A stretch of 64,000 nucleotides of DNA from Streptomyces canus (GCF_001514145.1 NZ_KQ948680.1:1-64000), one strand, 5' to 3'. Numbered from the stretch's first letter, positions 45,726-56,400 are shown. The notes: generated from the sequence alone by a model not told the origin. Translations and numbers: made by a program.

Positions 45726-46202
45726 ATGGAGACCGAGACGGCCACGCGCTGGCTGACCGATGCGGAGCAGTGCGCCTGGCGCACCCACCTGGAGGTCAAC
45801 AGGCTGTTGACGTATCAGCTCGAGAGGGACCTTCAGCCGTTCGGCCTGACGATGAACGACTACGAGATCCTGGTCAATCTCTCCGAGTCGGAGGGCGTAC
45901 GGATGCGGATGAGCGACCTCGCCTCCGCCACCCTCCAGTCCAAGAGCCGGCTCTCGCACCAGATCACCCGCATGGAGAACGCGGACCTGGTCCGGCGCGA
46001 GAACTGCGAGTCCGACCGCCGCGGCCTGTACGCGGTCCTGACCGAGCACGGCATGGAGACGATGAAGAAGGTCGCGCCCCATCATGTGGCGTCTGTGCGG
46101 AGGCACTTCATCGACCTCGTGCCGGCTGAGTCCCTGACCGAACTGGACAAGGCCCTCAAGCCGATCGCGGAGCACTTGCGGGGGCAGCGAGGGCGCCCCT
46201 GA
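45726..46202 (+). CDS. MarR-family regulator
   Basis: A 158-residue MarR regulator with the winged helix at residues 55-110 (MRMSDLASATLQSKSRLSHQ; wing ENCESDRRGLYAVLTEHG). Convergent with the histidine kinase below, 14 bases apart. It is close downstream of the AIM24 operon but has its own promoter. Target unknown. Confidence 0.9.
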   Translation: METETATRWLTDAEQCAWRTHLEVNRLLTYQLERDLQPFGLTMNDYEILVNLSESEGVRMRMSDLASATLQSKSRLSHQITRMENADLVRRENCESDRRGLYAVLTEHGMETMKKVAPHHVASVRRHFIDLVPAESLTELDKALKPIAEHLRGQRGRP

Positions 46203-46215
46203 CACCGGGGCCCGA

Positions 46216-47604
46216 TCAGGCGATCGGCAGGCGGAGTTCGAACAGAGCTCCGCCTGTCGGCGCGTCCCGCACCGTCAGCGTCCCACCATGCCGAGTGGCG
46301 ACGTCACGGGCGATGGCGAGTCCGAGCCCGGCGCCGCCGTCGTCCCGCGCCCGCGCCTCGTCCAGCCGCACGAACCGCTCGAAGATCCGCTCCCGGTCCC
46401 CGGCCGGCACCCCGTCCCCGTCGTCGCCGACCTCGACCACGGCATCCCGGTCACCGTCCCGTCGTACCGTCACCACGACCGCCGACCGCGCGTGCCGTCC
46501 CGCGTTGTCCAGCAGGTTGTCGAGCACGCGCTCCAACTGCCCCCGGGACCCCGTCACTTCCACGGCGTCCGCCCGCACCGTCACCCCGGCCCGCCCGGCG
46601 GCCCGCTCCCGGGCCAGCGCCGCCAGCGCGACCCGCGCGCCGGCGCCCCGCTCCCCCGCGTCCAGGCGAGCCAGCAACAGCAGGTCCGCCGCGAGGTGCT
46701 GCAGCCGTACGGTGTCCTCGACCGCCCCGTCCAGGTCCAGCAACTCGGGATGCGCGGCGGCCACTTCGAGCTGGGTGCGCAGCGAGGCGATCGGGCTGCG
46801 CAGTTCGTGCGAGGCGTCGGCGACGAACCGGCGCTGGCGCTCGACGGAGGTCTCCAGCGCGGCCAGCGTCTCGTTGGTGGTGCGGGCGAGTCGGGCCACC
46901 TCGTCGTGGGTGTCCGGCACCGGGACGCGGCGGGCGAGGTCCTCGGAGGCGGTGATCGCGGCCATTTCCTGGCGGATGGCCTCGACCGGACGAAGGGCGC
47001 GACGAGTGACCGCCCAGGTCACCCAGGCGACCACCGCGAGGAGCACGGGCAGGCCGATGAGCATGACCGTGGCGGCGGTGTGCACGGCGTCCTGCTGGGC
47101 CTGGAGCGAGGCGCCGGCGTACACCCGGACCGTTCGGTCACTCCGGTCCGTGACCTCGACCTGGGCGAACCGGTACGCGACGCTCTCGCCGTCCACGGTG
47201 GCCCGGCCCTGCCCATGCCAGGTGATCTCACCGACCTCACCGACCTCGGGGTCGTCCTCGTCGTCGTCCCGCCCCGCGTCGGGGCTCGAAACGGGAGTGA
47301 CGTCGGGGGCGCCGGTGCCGCTGATCGCCTCCAGGTCCTCGCTCACCGCGAGCACCCGCCCGTCCCGGTCGACCACCTGGACCGGATGGTCCCCGTCCAG
47401 GTCGAGCTCCCGGTACGGCACGCCCTGCGCGATCTGCGTCGCCACGTTGCGGGCGGCGCTGTCGGCGGCCGTGTCCGCCTGGCCCGCGAGGTTGCTGCGC
47501 AGCGACAGCAGGACGACGGCGCCCGCGGCGACCAGGGCCACTGCCACCACCGCGGTCGCGGCCAGCGTGGCCCGGGCCCGGACCGAGCCGAACAGGCGCC
47601 TCAT
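46216..47604 (-). CDS. Sensor histidine kinase, OmpR-partner type
   Basis: A 462-residue membrane kinase. TM1 near residues 10-33 (LAATAVVAVALVAAGAVVLL), an extracytoplasmic loop with an Asp-rich stretch (SPDAGRDDDEDDPEV), TM2 (MLIGLPVLLAVVAWVTWAV), HAMP, and the dimerisation His in ADASHELRSPIASLRTQ. The ATPase domain has VLDNLLDNAGRHA and GLGLAIARDVATRHGG. Translationally coupled to the regulator (ATGA). The acidic external loop might bind cations or a peptide. Together with the regulator it probably controls the divergent PepSY gene. Confidence 0.92.
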   Translation of the reverse strand: MRRLFGSVRARATLAATAVVAVALVAAGAVVLLSLRSNLAGQADTAADSAARNVATQIAQGVPYRELDLDGDHPVQVVDRDGRVLAVSEDLEAISGTGAPDVTPVSSPDAGRDDDEDDPEVGEVGEITWHGQGRATVDGESVAYRFAQVEVTDRSDRTVRVYAGASLQAQQDAVHTAATVMLIGLPVLLAVVAWVTWAVTRRALRPVEAIRQEMAAITASEDLARRVPVPDTHDEVARLARTTNETLAALETSVERQRRFVADASHELRSPIASLRTQLEVAAAHPELLDLDGAVEDTVRLQHLAADLLLLARLDAGERGAGARVALAALARERAAGRAGVTVRADAVEVTGSRGQLERVLDNLLDNAGRHARSAVVVTVRRDGDRDAVVEVGDDGDGVPAGDRERIFERFVRLDEARARDDGGAGLGLAIARDVATRHGGTLTVRDAPTGGALFELRLPIA

Positions 47605-48269
47605 CTCGCGGACTCCAGCCGGTACCCGGCACCGCGGACCGTGTGGATGAGGCCCGCGTCCAGCTTGCGGCGCAAGGTGCTGACGTAGACCTCGACGATG
47701 TTGGGGTCGCCGTCGTACGCGAAGTCCCAGACGTGCTCCAGGATCTGCGCCTTGGAGACCACCTCGCCGGCCCGCACCGCGAGTTGTTCCAGGACCGAGA
47801 ACTCCTTGGCGGTGAGGGTGACCTCGTCGTCGTCGAGGAAGACCCGGCGGGCGGCGGTGTCGATCCTCAGCCCACCGAGTTCGAGCACCGGCGACGCCCC
47901 GGCGCCCTGCCCGCGTCGACGCAGCAGCGCCTTGATCCGGGCGACCAGGACGACATAGGAGAAGGGCTTGGTCAGATAGTCGTCGGCGCCGGTGTCCAGG
48001 CCCTCGGCCTCGTCGTACTCGCCGTCCTTGGCGGTGAGCATCAGGATCGGCACCTCGTGGCCCGCGGCCCGTAGGGCGGCGCAGACCCGGTAGCCGTTGA
48101 GGCCGGGCAGCATGATGTCGAGGATCACCAGGTCGTACGACCCCTCGGTGGCCCGGTGCAGCCCCTCCCGGCCGTCGTGGACGACATCGACGGCGTAGCC
48201 CTCGGCGGTGAGGCCCTTGGCGAGGGACAGGGCTAGGCGGCGTTCGTCCTCGACGATCAGCAGGCGCAT
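47601..48269 (-). CDS. OmpR-family response regulator
   Basis: A 222-residue regulator. The receiver domain has RLLIVEDERRLA, the phospho-acceptor Asp in DLVILDIMLPGLNG, and the Lys in DYLTKPFSYV. The winged helix at the C-terminus reads VEVYVSTLRRKLDAGL and GAGYRLE. It is transcribed before the kinase, away from a gap holding OmpR-type direct repeats shared with the PepSY gene. Confidence 0.93.
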   Translation of the reverse strand: MRLLIVEDERRLALSLAKGLTAEGYAVDVVHDGREGLHRATEGSYDLVILDIMLPGLNGYRVCAALRAAGHEVPILMLTAKDGEYDEAEGLDTGADDYLTKPFSYVVLVARIKALLRRRGQGAGASPVLELGGLRIDTAARRVFLDDDEVTLTAKEFSVLEQLAVRAGEVVSKAQILEHVWDFAYDGDPNIVEVYVSTLRRKLDAGLIHTVRGAGYRLESAR

Positions 48270-48292
48270 GCGTACAGGGTGGCAAAGCGAAC

Positions 48293-48329
48293 CTGAAGGC
48301 GCCTTCAGGGGGCTTCAGGTCACGTTCAG
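48293..48329. promoter_or_regulatory. OmpR-type repeats between response regulator and PepSY gene
   Basis: A 16-base palindrome CTGAAGGCGCCTTCAG (48293-48308) runs into direct repeats of TTCAG at 48304, 48314 and 48325, spaced 10-11 bases. One-turn direct repeats are the usual target of OmpR-family regulators. Confidence 0.65.
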
Positions 48330-48394
48330 CTCCCCTCCGGCAGCGTGGTTGTCGTCGAAAGCGAACGAAGCAGAACGGCTCTGGAGGAATCCTC

Positions 48395-49024
48395 ATGAAG
48401 CGCAACATCGTCATCGCCACCCTCACCGCCGCCGCGCTGGCAACCGGCGGCACCGTCGCGGCCTTCGCCGCGGGCGACGACGAGGCGACGGCGACGCAGC
48501 GCCAGACCAACACGAGCGCCCAGGCGGCCACGGACCGCGACGACGCAGACGACGACGCCACCGAGGACCGTACGGCGGTCCGTGGCGCCGACGTCACCGC
48601 CGCCGAGGCGATCGCGGCCGCCCTGAAGCACACGCCGGGCACCGCCGTCTCGGCCGACCTGGACGACGACGGCGCCGACGCGTGGAAGGTGAGCGTCGTC
48701 AAGGGCGACGGCACCGAGTACGACGTACGGATCGCCCCCGACTCCGGCAAGGTCCTCGGCGCCCAGCGTGACACCGACGACGACCAGGACGGCGACGACC
48801 GTGCCGAACTCGCCGCGGTGAAGGGCGCGAAGACGGACGCCCGTGAGGCCGCGCTGGCCGCCGCGCACAAGGGCACCGTGACCGAGGTCGGCATCGACGA
48901 CGACAATGGCACCGTGGCCTGGTCGGCGGAGACCGTGAAGGGCACCGGGCACGGCGAGTGGAACATCGCCCTCGACACGGGCAAGGTCACCCAGGACCGG
49001 GACGACGACGGCGACGACGCCTGA
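48395..49024 (+). CDS. Secreted PepSY-domain protein
   Basis: A 209-residue protein with a signal peptide (NIVIATLTAAALATGGTVAAF, in part) and a probable cleavage around FAAGDDE. Two PepSY-like units follow (AEAIAAALKHTPGTAVSADL; VKGAKTDAREAALAAAHKG) separated by very acidic Asp-rich spacers. PepSY domains often inhibit peptidases or sense envelope state. Divergent from the regulator-kinase operon and a probable target of it. The ATG follows GGAGGA. Confidence 0.87.
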   Translation: MKRNIVIATLTAAALATGGTVAAFAAGDDEATATQRQTNTSAQAATDRDDADDDATEDRTAVRGADVTAAEAIAAALKHTPGTAVSADLDDDGADAWKVSVVKGDGTEYDVRIAPDSGKVLGAQRDTDDDQDGDDRAELAAVKGAKTDAREAALAAAHKGTVTEVGIDDDNGTVAWSAETVKGTGHGEWNIALDTGKVTQDRDDDGDDA

Positions 49025-49032
49025 CCCGGCCG

Positions 49033-50268
49033 TCACGCGACAGGCGTGGCCTCCCGATCCGTACCGCTGCGAAGGGCGCCCCTCCCCCGGGCGCCCTTCG
49101 TCATGACCAGCACCGCCGTCACGGCGACCACCCCGCCCGTCAGCGCGAAACACACGGTCACCGGCAGTTGTCCCGCCAGGGCTCCCGCCACGGCCGTTCC
49201 GCCCGTACTCCCCGCGTTGACGGCCGTGTTGACCCACGCGCCGGCCTGCGTGCGGGACTCGGGGGCGACCGCCGCGTCGGCGATGAGATACGCGGTGGTC
49301 AGGGTCGGCGACACGAAGAACCCGGCGCCGGCCATGACCAGGGCGAGGGTGCCGAGGCCCGGTGCGAGCCCGGCGCCGACGAGCGCGAGGCCCAGACAGG
49401 CCGTCAGCAGCGCCAGCCGGGTCCGGGCGGGCGTGCGCCAGTTCACCGCGCCGTTGAGCATCCCGCCGACCGCGCTTCCGGCCGACAGCGCGGCGAGTAC
49501 CCAGGCCACGCTCGCACCTCCGTGATGATGCCGCTCGGCGAACACGACGACGAGCAGGTCGAGCACACCGAGCGCGAGACCCACGGCCGCTGCGGCCACG
49601 ACGGGACGGCCGACCCGGCGCAGTACGCGCCGGCCGCCGCTGTCCCGTCGAGGAGAAGAACCCGCGGGTCGCACGGCCCGTACCGCGGGCGACCGTATGA
49701 AGCCGGCCGTCCCCGCGACCATCAGGGCGGCGCCGACGACGATCCCGACGGCCGGCGCGGCGGCCCCGACGAGGACGCCCACCAGCAGCGGGCCCGAGAC
49801 GAAGAGCAGTTCCTCGGCCACCCCGTCGAGGCTGTACGCCCGCTGGAGCAGCGCCTTGTCGTCCTGGGCGAGCCGTGCCCACACGGCCCGCATGGTCGGT
49901 CCGAGCGGCGGGACGCAGGCTCCCGCGAGGGCGGTGAGGGTGCCGAGGAGGACGGGGGGTGCGCCGGGGCGCCAGACGGCCGCGGTGAGCAGGGCGAGCA
50001 GCAGGACGTAGGCCGAGAGCAGGGGGACGAGCGCCCGCGGCGGCCCGAAGCGGTCGATCAGGGCGGCCCGCGCGGGCGCCAGGAAGACGACGGTGGCACC
50101 GAAGAGCGCCATCACGGCACCCGCCACCGCGTACGAGCCCGAGGCGCGGGTCACGGCGAGCATCACGGACAGCGGGACGACGCCGTACGACAGCCTGCCG
50201 AGCAGGGCGGTGGCGAAGGTACGGCGGGCATGCGGAATGCGCAGCACCCGCGCATAGGAGGCAGACAT
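49033..50268 (-). CDS. MFS transporter
   Basis: A 411-residue 12-helix major-facilitator protein, with TM1-2 (LLGRLSYGVVPLSVMLAVT; AVAGAVMALFGATVVFLAPA), a charged loop ALIDRFGPPRAL between helices 2 and 3, and further helices. Substrate unknown. ATG at 50268 follows GAGGAAC by seven bases; an in-frame start 66 bases upstream lacks a site. Convergent with the PepSY gene, nine bases apart. Confidence 0.88.
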   Translation of the reverse strand: MSASYARVLRIPHARRTFATALLGRLSYGVVPLSVMLAVTRASGSYAVAGAVMALFGATVVFLAPARAALIDRFGPPRALVPLLSAYVLLLALLTAAVWRPGAPPVLLGTLTALAGACVPPLGPTMRAVWARLAQDDKALLQRAYSLDGVAEELLFVSGPLLVGVLVGAAAPAVGIVVGAALMVAGTAGFIRSPAVRAVRPAGSSPRRDSGGRRVLRRVGRPVVAAAAVGLALGVLDLLVVVFAERHHHGGASVAWVLAALSAGSAVGGMLNGAVNWRTPARTRLALLTACLGLALVGAGLAPGLGTLALVMAGAGFFVSPTLTTAYLIADAAVAPESRTQAGAWVNTAVNAGSTGGTAVAGALAGQLPVTVCFALTGGVVAVTAVLVMTKGARGRGALRSGTDREATPVA

Positions 50269-50394
50269 GGGTGAGTTCCTCGAAGGAGGCGTGGGAGGGG
50301 ACACCGAGGAGCCACGGGAGCGGGTGTGCTTCAACCGTGGCCCGGTGCGGCCCTACGCCAATGAGAGGAACATGACGGTCAACGTATCAGGGGC

Positions 50395-51354
50395 TCAGCC
50401 CCGGGTCAGGCCTTCGACCAGTTCGTCCGCCGCGCGGTAGGGGTCCAGTTCACCGGCGACGATCCGCTCCGCGAGCGCGTCCAGGCGCCGGTCGCCCCTG
50501 AGGTCGCCGATGCGTTCGCGCAGGGCGGTGACGGCGATGGTCTCGACCTCGTGGGCGGCGCGGGTGCGGCGGCGCTCGGCGAGGACGCCGCGCTCCTCCA
50601 TCCAGGCGCGGTGCTTCTCCAGGGCTTCCACGACCTCGTCGATGCCCTCGGCGCGGGCGGCGACCGTCTTGACGATCGGCGGGCGCCAGTCGCCGGGGCC
50701 GCGGGACTCGCCCAGGCCCAGCATGTGGTTGAGCTCGCGGGCGGTCGCGTCGGCGCCGTCACGGTCGGCCTTGTTGACGACGTACACGTCGCCGATCTCC
50801 AGGATTCCGGCCTTGGCGGCCTGGATGCCGTCGCCCATCCCGGGGGCCAGCAGCACCACGGACGTGTCCGCCTGGGCGGCGATCTCCACCTCGGACTGGC
50901 CGACGCCGACCGTCTCGACGAGGATCACGTCGCAGCCGGCCGCGTCCAGGACCCGGATGGCCTGCGGGGCGGCCCAGGCGAGCCCGCCGAGGTGGCCGCG
51001 GGTCGCCATGGAGCGGATGTAGACGCCGGGGTCGGAGGCGTGCTCCGACATGCGCACCCGGTCGCCGAGCAGGGCACCGCCGGAGAACGGCGAGGACGGG
51101 TCGACGGCCAGGACGCCGACCCGCCTGCCCTGCTTGCGGTAGGCGGTCACGAGAGCCGAGGTGGACGTCGACTTACCCACCCCCGGCGAGCCCGTCAGGC
51201 CCACCACGTACGCGTTGCCCGTGAGCGGGGCGAGCGTCGCCATGACCTCCCTGAGCTGCGGGGACGCTCCCTCCACGAGGGAGATCAGCCGGGCCACGGC
51301 CCGTGGGCGGCCCTCCCTGGCCTGGGCCACCAGGGTGGAGACGTCCTGCATCAC
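50395..51354 (-). CDS. meaB: Methylmalonyl-CoA/isobutyryl-CoA mutase-associated G3E GTPase
   Basis: A 319-residue G3E GTPase that gates and protects B12-dependent mutases. Walker A is GLTGSPGVGKSTSTSAL; Walker B and switch residues are VDPSSPFSGGALLGDRVRM and ILVETVGVGQSEVEIA; the base motif reads VVNKAD. Two ATGs are adjacent (51354 and 51351). It is in the same direction as the thiolase above, about 50 bases downstream of its stop. With mce and icmA in the window, the B12-mutase context is clear. Confidence 0.94.
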   Translation of the reverse strand: MMQDVSTLVAQAREGRPRAVARLISLVEGASPQLREVMATLAPLTGNAYVVGLTGSPGVGKSTSTSALVTAYRKQGRRVGVLAVDPSSPFSGGALLGDRVRMSEHASDPGVYIRSMATRGHLGGLAWAAPQAIRVLDAAGCDVILVETVGVGQSEVEIAAQADTSVVLLAPGMGDGIQAAKAGILEIGDVYVVNKADRDGADATARELNHMLGLGESRGPGDWRPPIVKTVAARAEGIDEVVEALEKHRAWMEERGVLAERRRTRAAHEVETIAVTALRERIGDLRGDRRLDALAERIVAGELDPYRAADELVEGLTRG

Positions 51355-51401
51355 AGCTCCGTTCGCCTGAAAACGCGCTTCGCCCGGAAACGTACGGGGA
51401 C

Positions 51402-52604
51402 TCAGGCCTTGGGTACCCGCACGACGAGCGCGTCACCCTGACCGCCGCCACCGCACAGCGCGGCCGCGCCGACACCGCCGCCACGCCGCTTGAGCTCCAG
51501 GGCGAGGTGCAGGACGAGCCGGGCGCCGGACATGCCGATGGGGTGGCCGAGGGCGATGGCGCCGCCGTTCACGTTCACCTTTTCGGTGGATACGCCGAGG
51601 TCCTTCATCGACTGGACCGCGACGGCCGCGAACGCCTCGTTGATCTCGATCAGGTCGAGGTCGGAGACCTCCAGGCCCTCCTTCTTGAGGGCGTGCAGGA
51701 TCGCGTTGGACGGCTGGGACTGCAGGGAGTTGTCCGGGCCGGCCACATTGCCGTGGGCGCCGATCTCGGCGATCCACTCGAGGCCGAGCTCCTGCGCCTT
51801 GGCCTTGCTCATCACGACCACGGCCGCCGCACCGTCCGAGATCTGCGAGGAGGTTCCGGCGGTGATGGTGCCGTCCTTGGTGAACGCGGGGCGCAGCTTG
51901 CCCAGGGACTCGGCCGTGGTGTCGGCGCGGATGCCCTCGTCCTTGCTGAAGACGACCGGCTCGCCCTTGCGCTGCGGGATCTCGACCGGGGTGATCTCGG
52001 CCTCGAAGATGCCGTTCTTCTGTGCGGCGGCGGCCCGCTGGTGGGACAGGGCGGCGATCTCGTCCTGCTCGGGGCGCCGGATGCCGAGGCGGGTGTTGTG
52101 CGTCTCGGTCGACTGGCCCATGGGGATGTTCTCCCAGGGGTCGGTCAGGCCGTCGTGGGCCATCGCGTCGAGCATCTCGATCGCGCCGTACTTGAAGCCC
52201 TCGCGGGACTTCGGGAGCAGGTGGGGGGCGTTGGTCATGGACTCCTGGCCGCCCGCGACGACGACGTCGAACTCGCCGGCGCGGATCAGCTGGTCGGCCA
52301 GCGCGATCGCGTCGAGGCCCGAGAGACACACCTTGTTGATGGTCAGCGCCGGGACGTTCATCGGGATGCCGGCCTTGACCGCGGCCTGGCGGGCCGGGAT
52401 CTGACCGGCGCCGGCCTGGAGGACCTGGCCCATGATGACGTACTGCACCTGGTCGCCGCCGATCCCCGCACGGTCGAGGGCGGCCTTGATCGCGAAGCCG
52501 CCGAGGTCGGCTCCGGAGAAGGACTTCAGCGAGCCCAGCAACCGCCCCATGGGCGTACGGGCGCCCGCGACGATCACCGAGGTCGTGCTGTTCGATCCAG
52601 ACAT
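51402..52604 (-). CDS. Acetyl-CoA C-acetyltransferase (thiolase)
   Basis: A 400-residue degradative-type thiolase, condensing two acetyl-CoA to acetoacetyl-CoA or the reverse. Motifs are TINKVCLSGLDAI with the nucleophile Cys, NVNGGAIALGHPIGMSGAR with the His, and AALCGGGGQGDAL with the second Cys. ATG at 52604 lies eight bases behind AAGGGGAT. It probably feeds acetoacetyl-CoA to the acyl-CoA routes with meaB downstream. Divergent from mce. Confidence 0.95.
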   Translation of the reverse strand: MSGSNSTTSVIVAGARTPMGRLLGSLKSFSGADLGGFAIKAALDRAGIGGDQVQYVIMGQVLQAGAGQIPARQAAVKAGIPMNVPALTINKVCLSGLDAIALADQLIRAGEFDVVVAGGQESMTNAPHLLPKSREGFKYGAIEMLDAMAHDGLTDPWENIPMGQSTETHNTRLGIRRPEQDEIAALSHQRAAAAQKNGIFEAEITPVEIPQRKGEPVVFSKDEGIRADTTAESLGKLRPAFTKDGTITAGTSSQISDGAAAVVVMSKAKAQELGLEWIAEIGAHGNVAGPDNSLQSQPSNAILHALKKEGLEVSDLDLIEINEAFAAVAVQSMKDLGVSTEKVNVNGGAIALGHPIGMSGARLVLHLALELKRRGGGVGAAALCGGGGQGDALVVRVPKA

Positions 52605-52752
52605 GAGCTGCGATCCCCTTACCGGCTGCACTGCCGAGGAGTGAACGAGGGTTTACTTAAAATGTACTGAGTGGCACTCCGTGCCGTCATCGCCCCGTCG
52701 GTGTGATCGCGCGCACGTTGCGTAACCATCCCGGGAGCGCTGCACTGACAAC

Positions 52753-53193
52753 ATGCTGACGCGAATCGACCACATCGGGATCGCCTGCTTCGACCTCGAC
52801 AAGACCGTCGAGTTCTACCGGGCCACCTACGGCTTCGAGGTGTTCCACTCCGAGGTCAACGAGGAGCAGGGCGTGCGCGAGGCCATGCTCAAGATCAACG
52901 AAACCTCCGACGGCGGCGCCTCCTACCTGCAGCTTCTGGAGCCGACCCGCCCCGACTCGACCGTCGCCAAGTGGCTGGACAAGAACGGCGAGGGCGTCCA
53001 CCACATCGCTTTCGGTACGGCGGACGTGGACACGGAGGCCGCGGACATCAAGGACAAGGGCGTACGCGTCCTGTACGAGGAGCCGCGACGCGGCTCCATG
53101 GGGTCACGGATCACCTTCCTGCACCCAAAGGATTGCCACGGCGTACTGACAGAACTGGTCACTTCGGTGCCTGTTGAGTCACCTGAGCACTGA
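52753..53193 (+). CDS. mce: Methylmalonyl-CoA epimerase
   Basis: A 146-residue vicinal-oxygen-chelate enzyme interconverting (2R)- and (2S)-methylmalonyl-CoA. It has the paired modules with metal ligands: His in RIDHIGIACFDL, then SYLQLLEP with Gln or Glu, His in VHHIAFGTADV and Glu at the C-terminal VLTELV. The size is right for the family. Supports the link between propionyl-CoA and succinyl-CoA. A hairpin follows at 53226. Confidence 0.94.
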   Translation: MLTRIDHIGIACFDLDKTVEFYRATYGFEVFHSEVNEEQGVREAMLKINETSDGGASYLQLLEPTRPDSTVAKWLDKNGEGVHHIAFGTADVDTEAADIKDKGVRVLYEEPRRGSMGSRITFLHPKDCHGVLTELVTSVPVESPEH

Positions 53194-53225
53194 CCCTCGT
53201 ACATATGGGCCGGTAGGGTTGGGGG

Positions 53226-53252
53226 CGGTCGCCGCTCTTACCAGGGCGACCG
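53226..53252 (+). terminator. Hairpin after mce
   Basis: CGGTCGCC and GGCGACCG form an 8-bp stem with an 11-base loop, 32 bases after the mce stop and before the scy promoter region. Confidence 0.5.
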
Positions 53253-53425
53253 GGTCCTGCCCATGGCGGCAGAACCGAGCCGGGGTCCGGGTTTCGGGGG
53301 GCGAGCGGCGGGCAGCAGCCCATGCTCCGCCGTTGATCTGACACCATTCCCCGGGGGCCCCGTTCGGCGGATGGACAGGGCTCGTCAGGAGAGACTTGCG
53401 ACCAGGGGACGGATGGGACCGCGCA

Positions 53426-56400
53426 GTGCGGGGCTACGAACGCCAGGAGCGAGAGCCGGCGGCTGACGTCGACCACCTCTCTCGGTTCGAGGCCGAGATG
53501 GAGCGGCTGAAGACCGAGCGGGAAAAGGCGATCCAGCACGCCGAGGACCTCGGCTACCAGGTCGAGGTGCTGCGCGCCAAGTTGCACGAGGCGCGGCGCA
53601 CCCTCATGTCCCGGCCCGAATTCGGCGGCGGGGACATCGGCTACCAGGCCGAACAGTTGCTGCGCAACGCCCAGATCCAGGCCGACCAGTTGCGCCAGGA
53701 CGCCGAGCGCGAACTGAGCCAGGTCCGCGCCCAGACCCAGCGCATCCTCCAGGAGCACGCCGAACAGGCCGCGCGTCTGCAAGCGGAGCTGCACCAGGAG
53801 GCCGTCACCCGACGTCAGCAGCTCGACCAGGAGCTGGCCGAGCGCCGGCAGACCGTCGAGTCGCACGTCAACGAGAACGTGGCGTGGGCCGAGCAGCTGC
53901 GCGCCCGCAGCGAGTCGCAGGCCCGACGGCTCCTGGAGGAGTCCCGTGCCGAGGCCGAGCAGGCCATGGCGGCCGCCCGTGCCGAGGCCGAGCGGGTCAC
54001 CTCCGAGGCCCGCCAGCGTCTGCAGAGCGAGGCCGAGACCGCCCGCGCGGAGGCCGAACAGCTGCTGCGCCGCGCCCGCGCGGACGCCGAGCGCCTGCTC
54101 GACACCGCCTCCACGCAGGCCCAGGAGGCCACCGACCACGCCGAGCAGCTGCGTACGTCCACGGCGACCGAGTCGGACAGCGCCCGCCGCCAGGCCACCG
54201 AGCTCAGCCGGGCCGCCGAACAGCGGATGACGGAGGCCGAGGAGGCGCTGCGCAAGGCGCAGGCCGAGGCCGAGAAGGTGCTCACCGAGGCGAAGTCGGC
54301 CGCCGAGAAGACGCTCGCGAGCGCGGAGTCGGCCAACGAACAGCGCACCCGCACGGCCAAGGAGCAGGTCGCCCGGCTGGTCACCGAGGCCAGCCAGGAG
54401 GCCGAGGCGACCAAGGAGGCCGCCGAGCAGATCGTCGCGGACGCCCGCGCCGAGGCCGAGAAGATCGTCACCGAGGCCGCCGAGAAGGCCCGCACGCTCA
54501 CCGCCGAGGAGAGCGCGACCCAGCTGTCGAAGGCGGCCAAGACCGCCGAGGACGTCCTCAACAAGGCGCAGGAGGACGCGCAGCGGACCACCAGGGCCGC
54601 CGCCGAGGAGGCCGAGCGGATCCGTCGCGAGGCGGAGACCGAGGCGGACCGGCTGCGCGCCGAGGCGCACGACATCGCCGAGCAGCTCAAGGGCACGGCG
54701 AAGGACGACACCAAGGAGTACCGCGCCAAGACGGTCGAGCTGCAGGAGGAGGCCCGCCGGCTGCGCGGCGAGGCCGAGCAGCTGCGCGCCGACGCGGTCG
54801 GCGAGGGCGAGAAGATCCGCGCGGAGGCCCGCAAGGAGGCCGTCCAGCAGATCGAGGAGGCGGCCAAGACCGCCGAGGAGCTGCTCTCCAAGGCGAAGGC
54901 GGACGCCGACGAGCTGCGCCAGACCGCCACCACGGACAGCGAGAAGGTCCGCACCGAGGCCATCGAGCGCGCCACCACGCTGCGCCGGCAGGCGGAGGAG
55001 ACCCTCCAGCGGACCCGTCAGGAGGCCGATCGGCACCGCGAGGAGGCCGTCGAGCAGTCCGAGGAGATCAAGGCCGACGCCGAGCGCGCCGCGCGCGAGC
55101 TGCACGAGGAGACCGAGCGGGCCATAGAGGCCCGTCGTGCCGAGGCCGCAGACGAACTGACCCGGCTGCACGCCGAGGCCGAGGAGCGTCTCGCCGCCGC
55201 CGAGCGGGCCCTCACGGAGGCCCGTGAGGAGGCCGCGCGGATCCGCCGCGAGGCCGCCGAGGAGACCGACCGGCTGCGCGGCGAGGCCGCCGAGCGGATC
55301 CGCACCCTGCACCAGCAGGCCGAGGCGGAGGCCGACCGGCTGCGCACCGAGGCCGCGTCCGACGCGTCCGCCTCCCGGGCCGAGGGCGAGGCCGTCGCCG
55401 TACGGCTGCGTTCCGAGGCCGCCGCGGAGGCGGAGCGGCTCAAGTCCGAGGCGCAGGACACCGCGGACCGGGTCCGGGCGGAGGCGCAGGCCGCGGCGGA
55501 GCGGCTCGCCACCGAGGCGTCCGAGACACTGGCCGCCGCCCAGGAGGAGGCCAACCGGCGCCGCCGGGAGGCCGAGGAGTATCTCGGCTCGGCGCGCCAG
55601 GAGGCCGACCAGGAGCGTGAGCGGGCCCGCGAGCAGAGCGAGGAGCTGCTGGCCTCGGCGCGCAACCGCGTGGAGGAGGCCCAGGCCGAGGCCGTACGGC
55701 TGGTCGAGGAGGCGGACCGGCGAGCCAACGAGATGGTGTCGGCCGCCGAGCAGCACGCCCAGCAGGTGCGGGACTCGGTCGCCGGGCTGCACGAGCAGGC
55801 GCAGGAGGAGATCACCGGACTGCGCTCGGCCGCCGAGCACGTGGCCGACCGTACCCGGCGCGAGGCTCAGGAGGAGGCCGACCGGGTCCGCTCGGACGCC
55901 TACTCCGAGCGGGAGCGGGCCAGCGAGGACGCGGCCCGGATCCGGCGCGAGGCCACCGCGGAGACGGACGCCGCCAAGTCCCTTGCCGAGCGCACCGTTT
56001 CGGAGGCGATCGCGGAGGCGGAGCGGCTCAGGTCGGAGTCGACCGAGTACGCCCAGCGGGCGCGCACCGAGGCCTCGGACGCCATCGCCCAGGCCGAGCA
56101 GGACGCCTCCCGCACCCGGGCCGAGGCCCGCGAGGACGCCAACCGCATCCGCTCGGACGCGGCGACGCAGGCCGACACCCTCATCACCGAGGCGCGCAGC
56201 GAGGCGGAGCGGCTCACCGAGGAGACCATCAACGACACCGACCGGCTGCGCACGGAGACGGTCGCCGAGGCCGAGCGGGTGCGCGCCGAGTCGGTCGCCA
56301 AGGCCGAGCAGCTGATCGGGGACGCGTCCGGGGACGCGGAGCGGCTGCGTGCCGAGGCCGCCGCGACGGTCGGGCAGGCCCAGCAGCACGCGGAGCGGAT

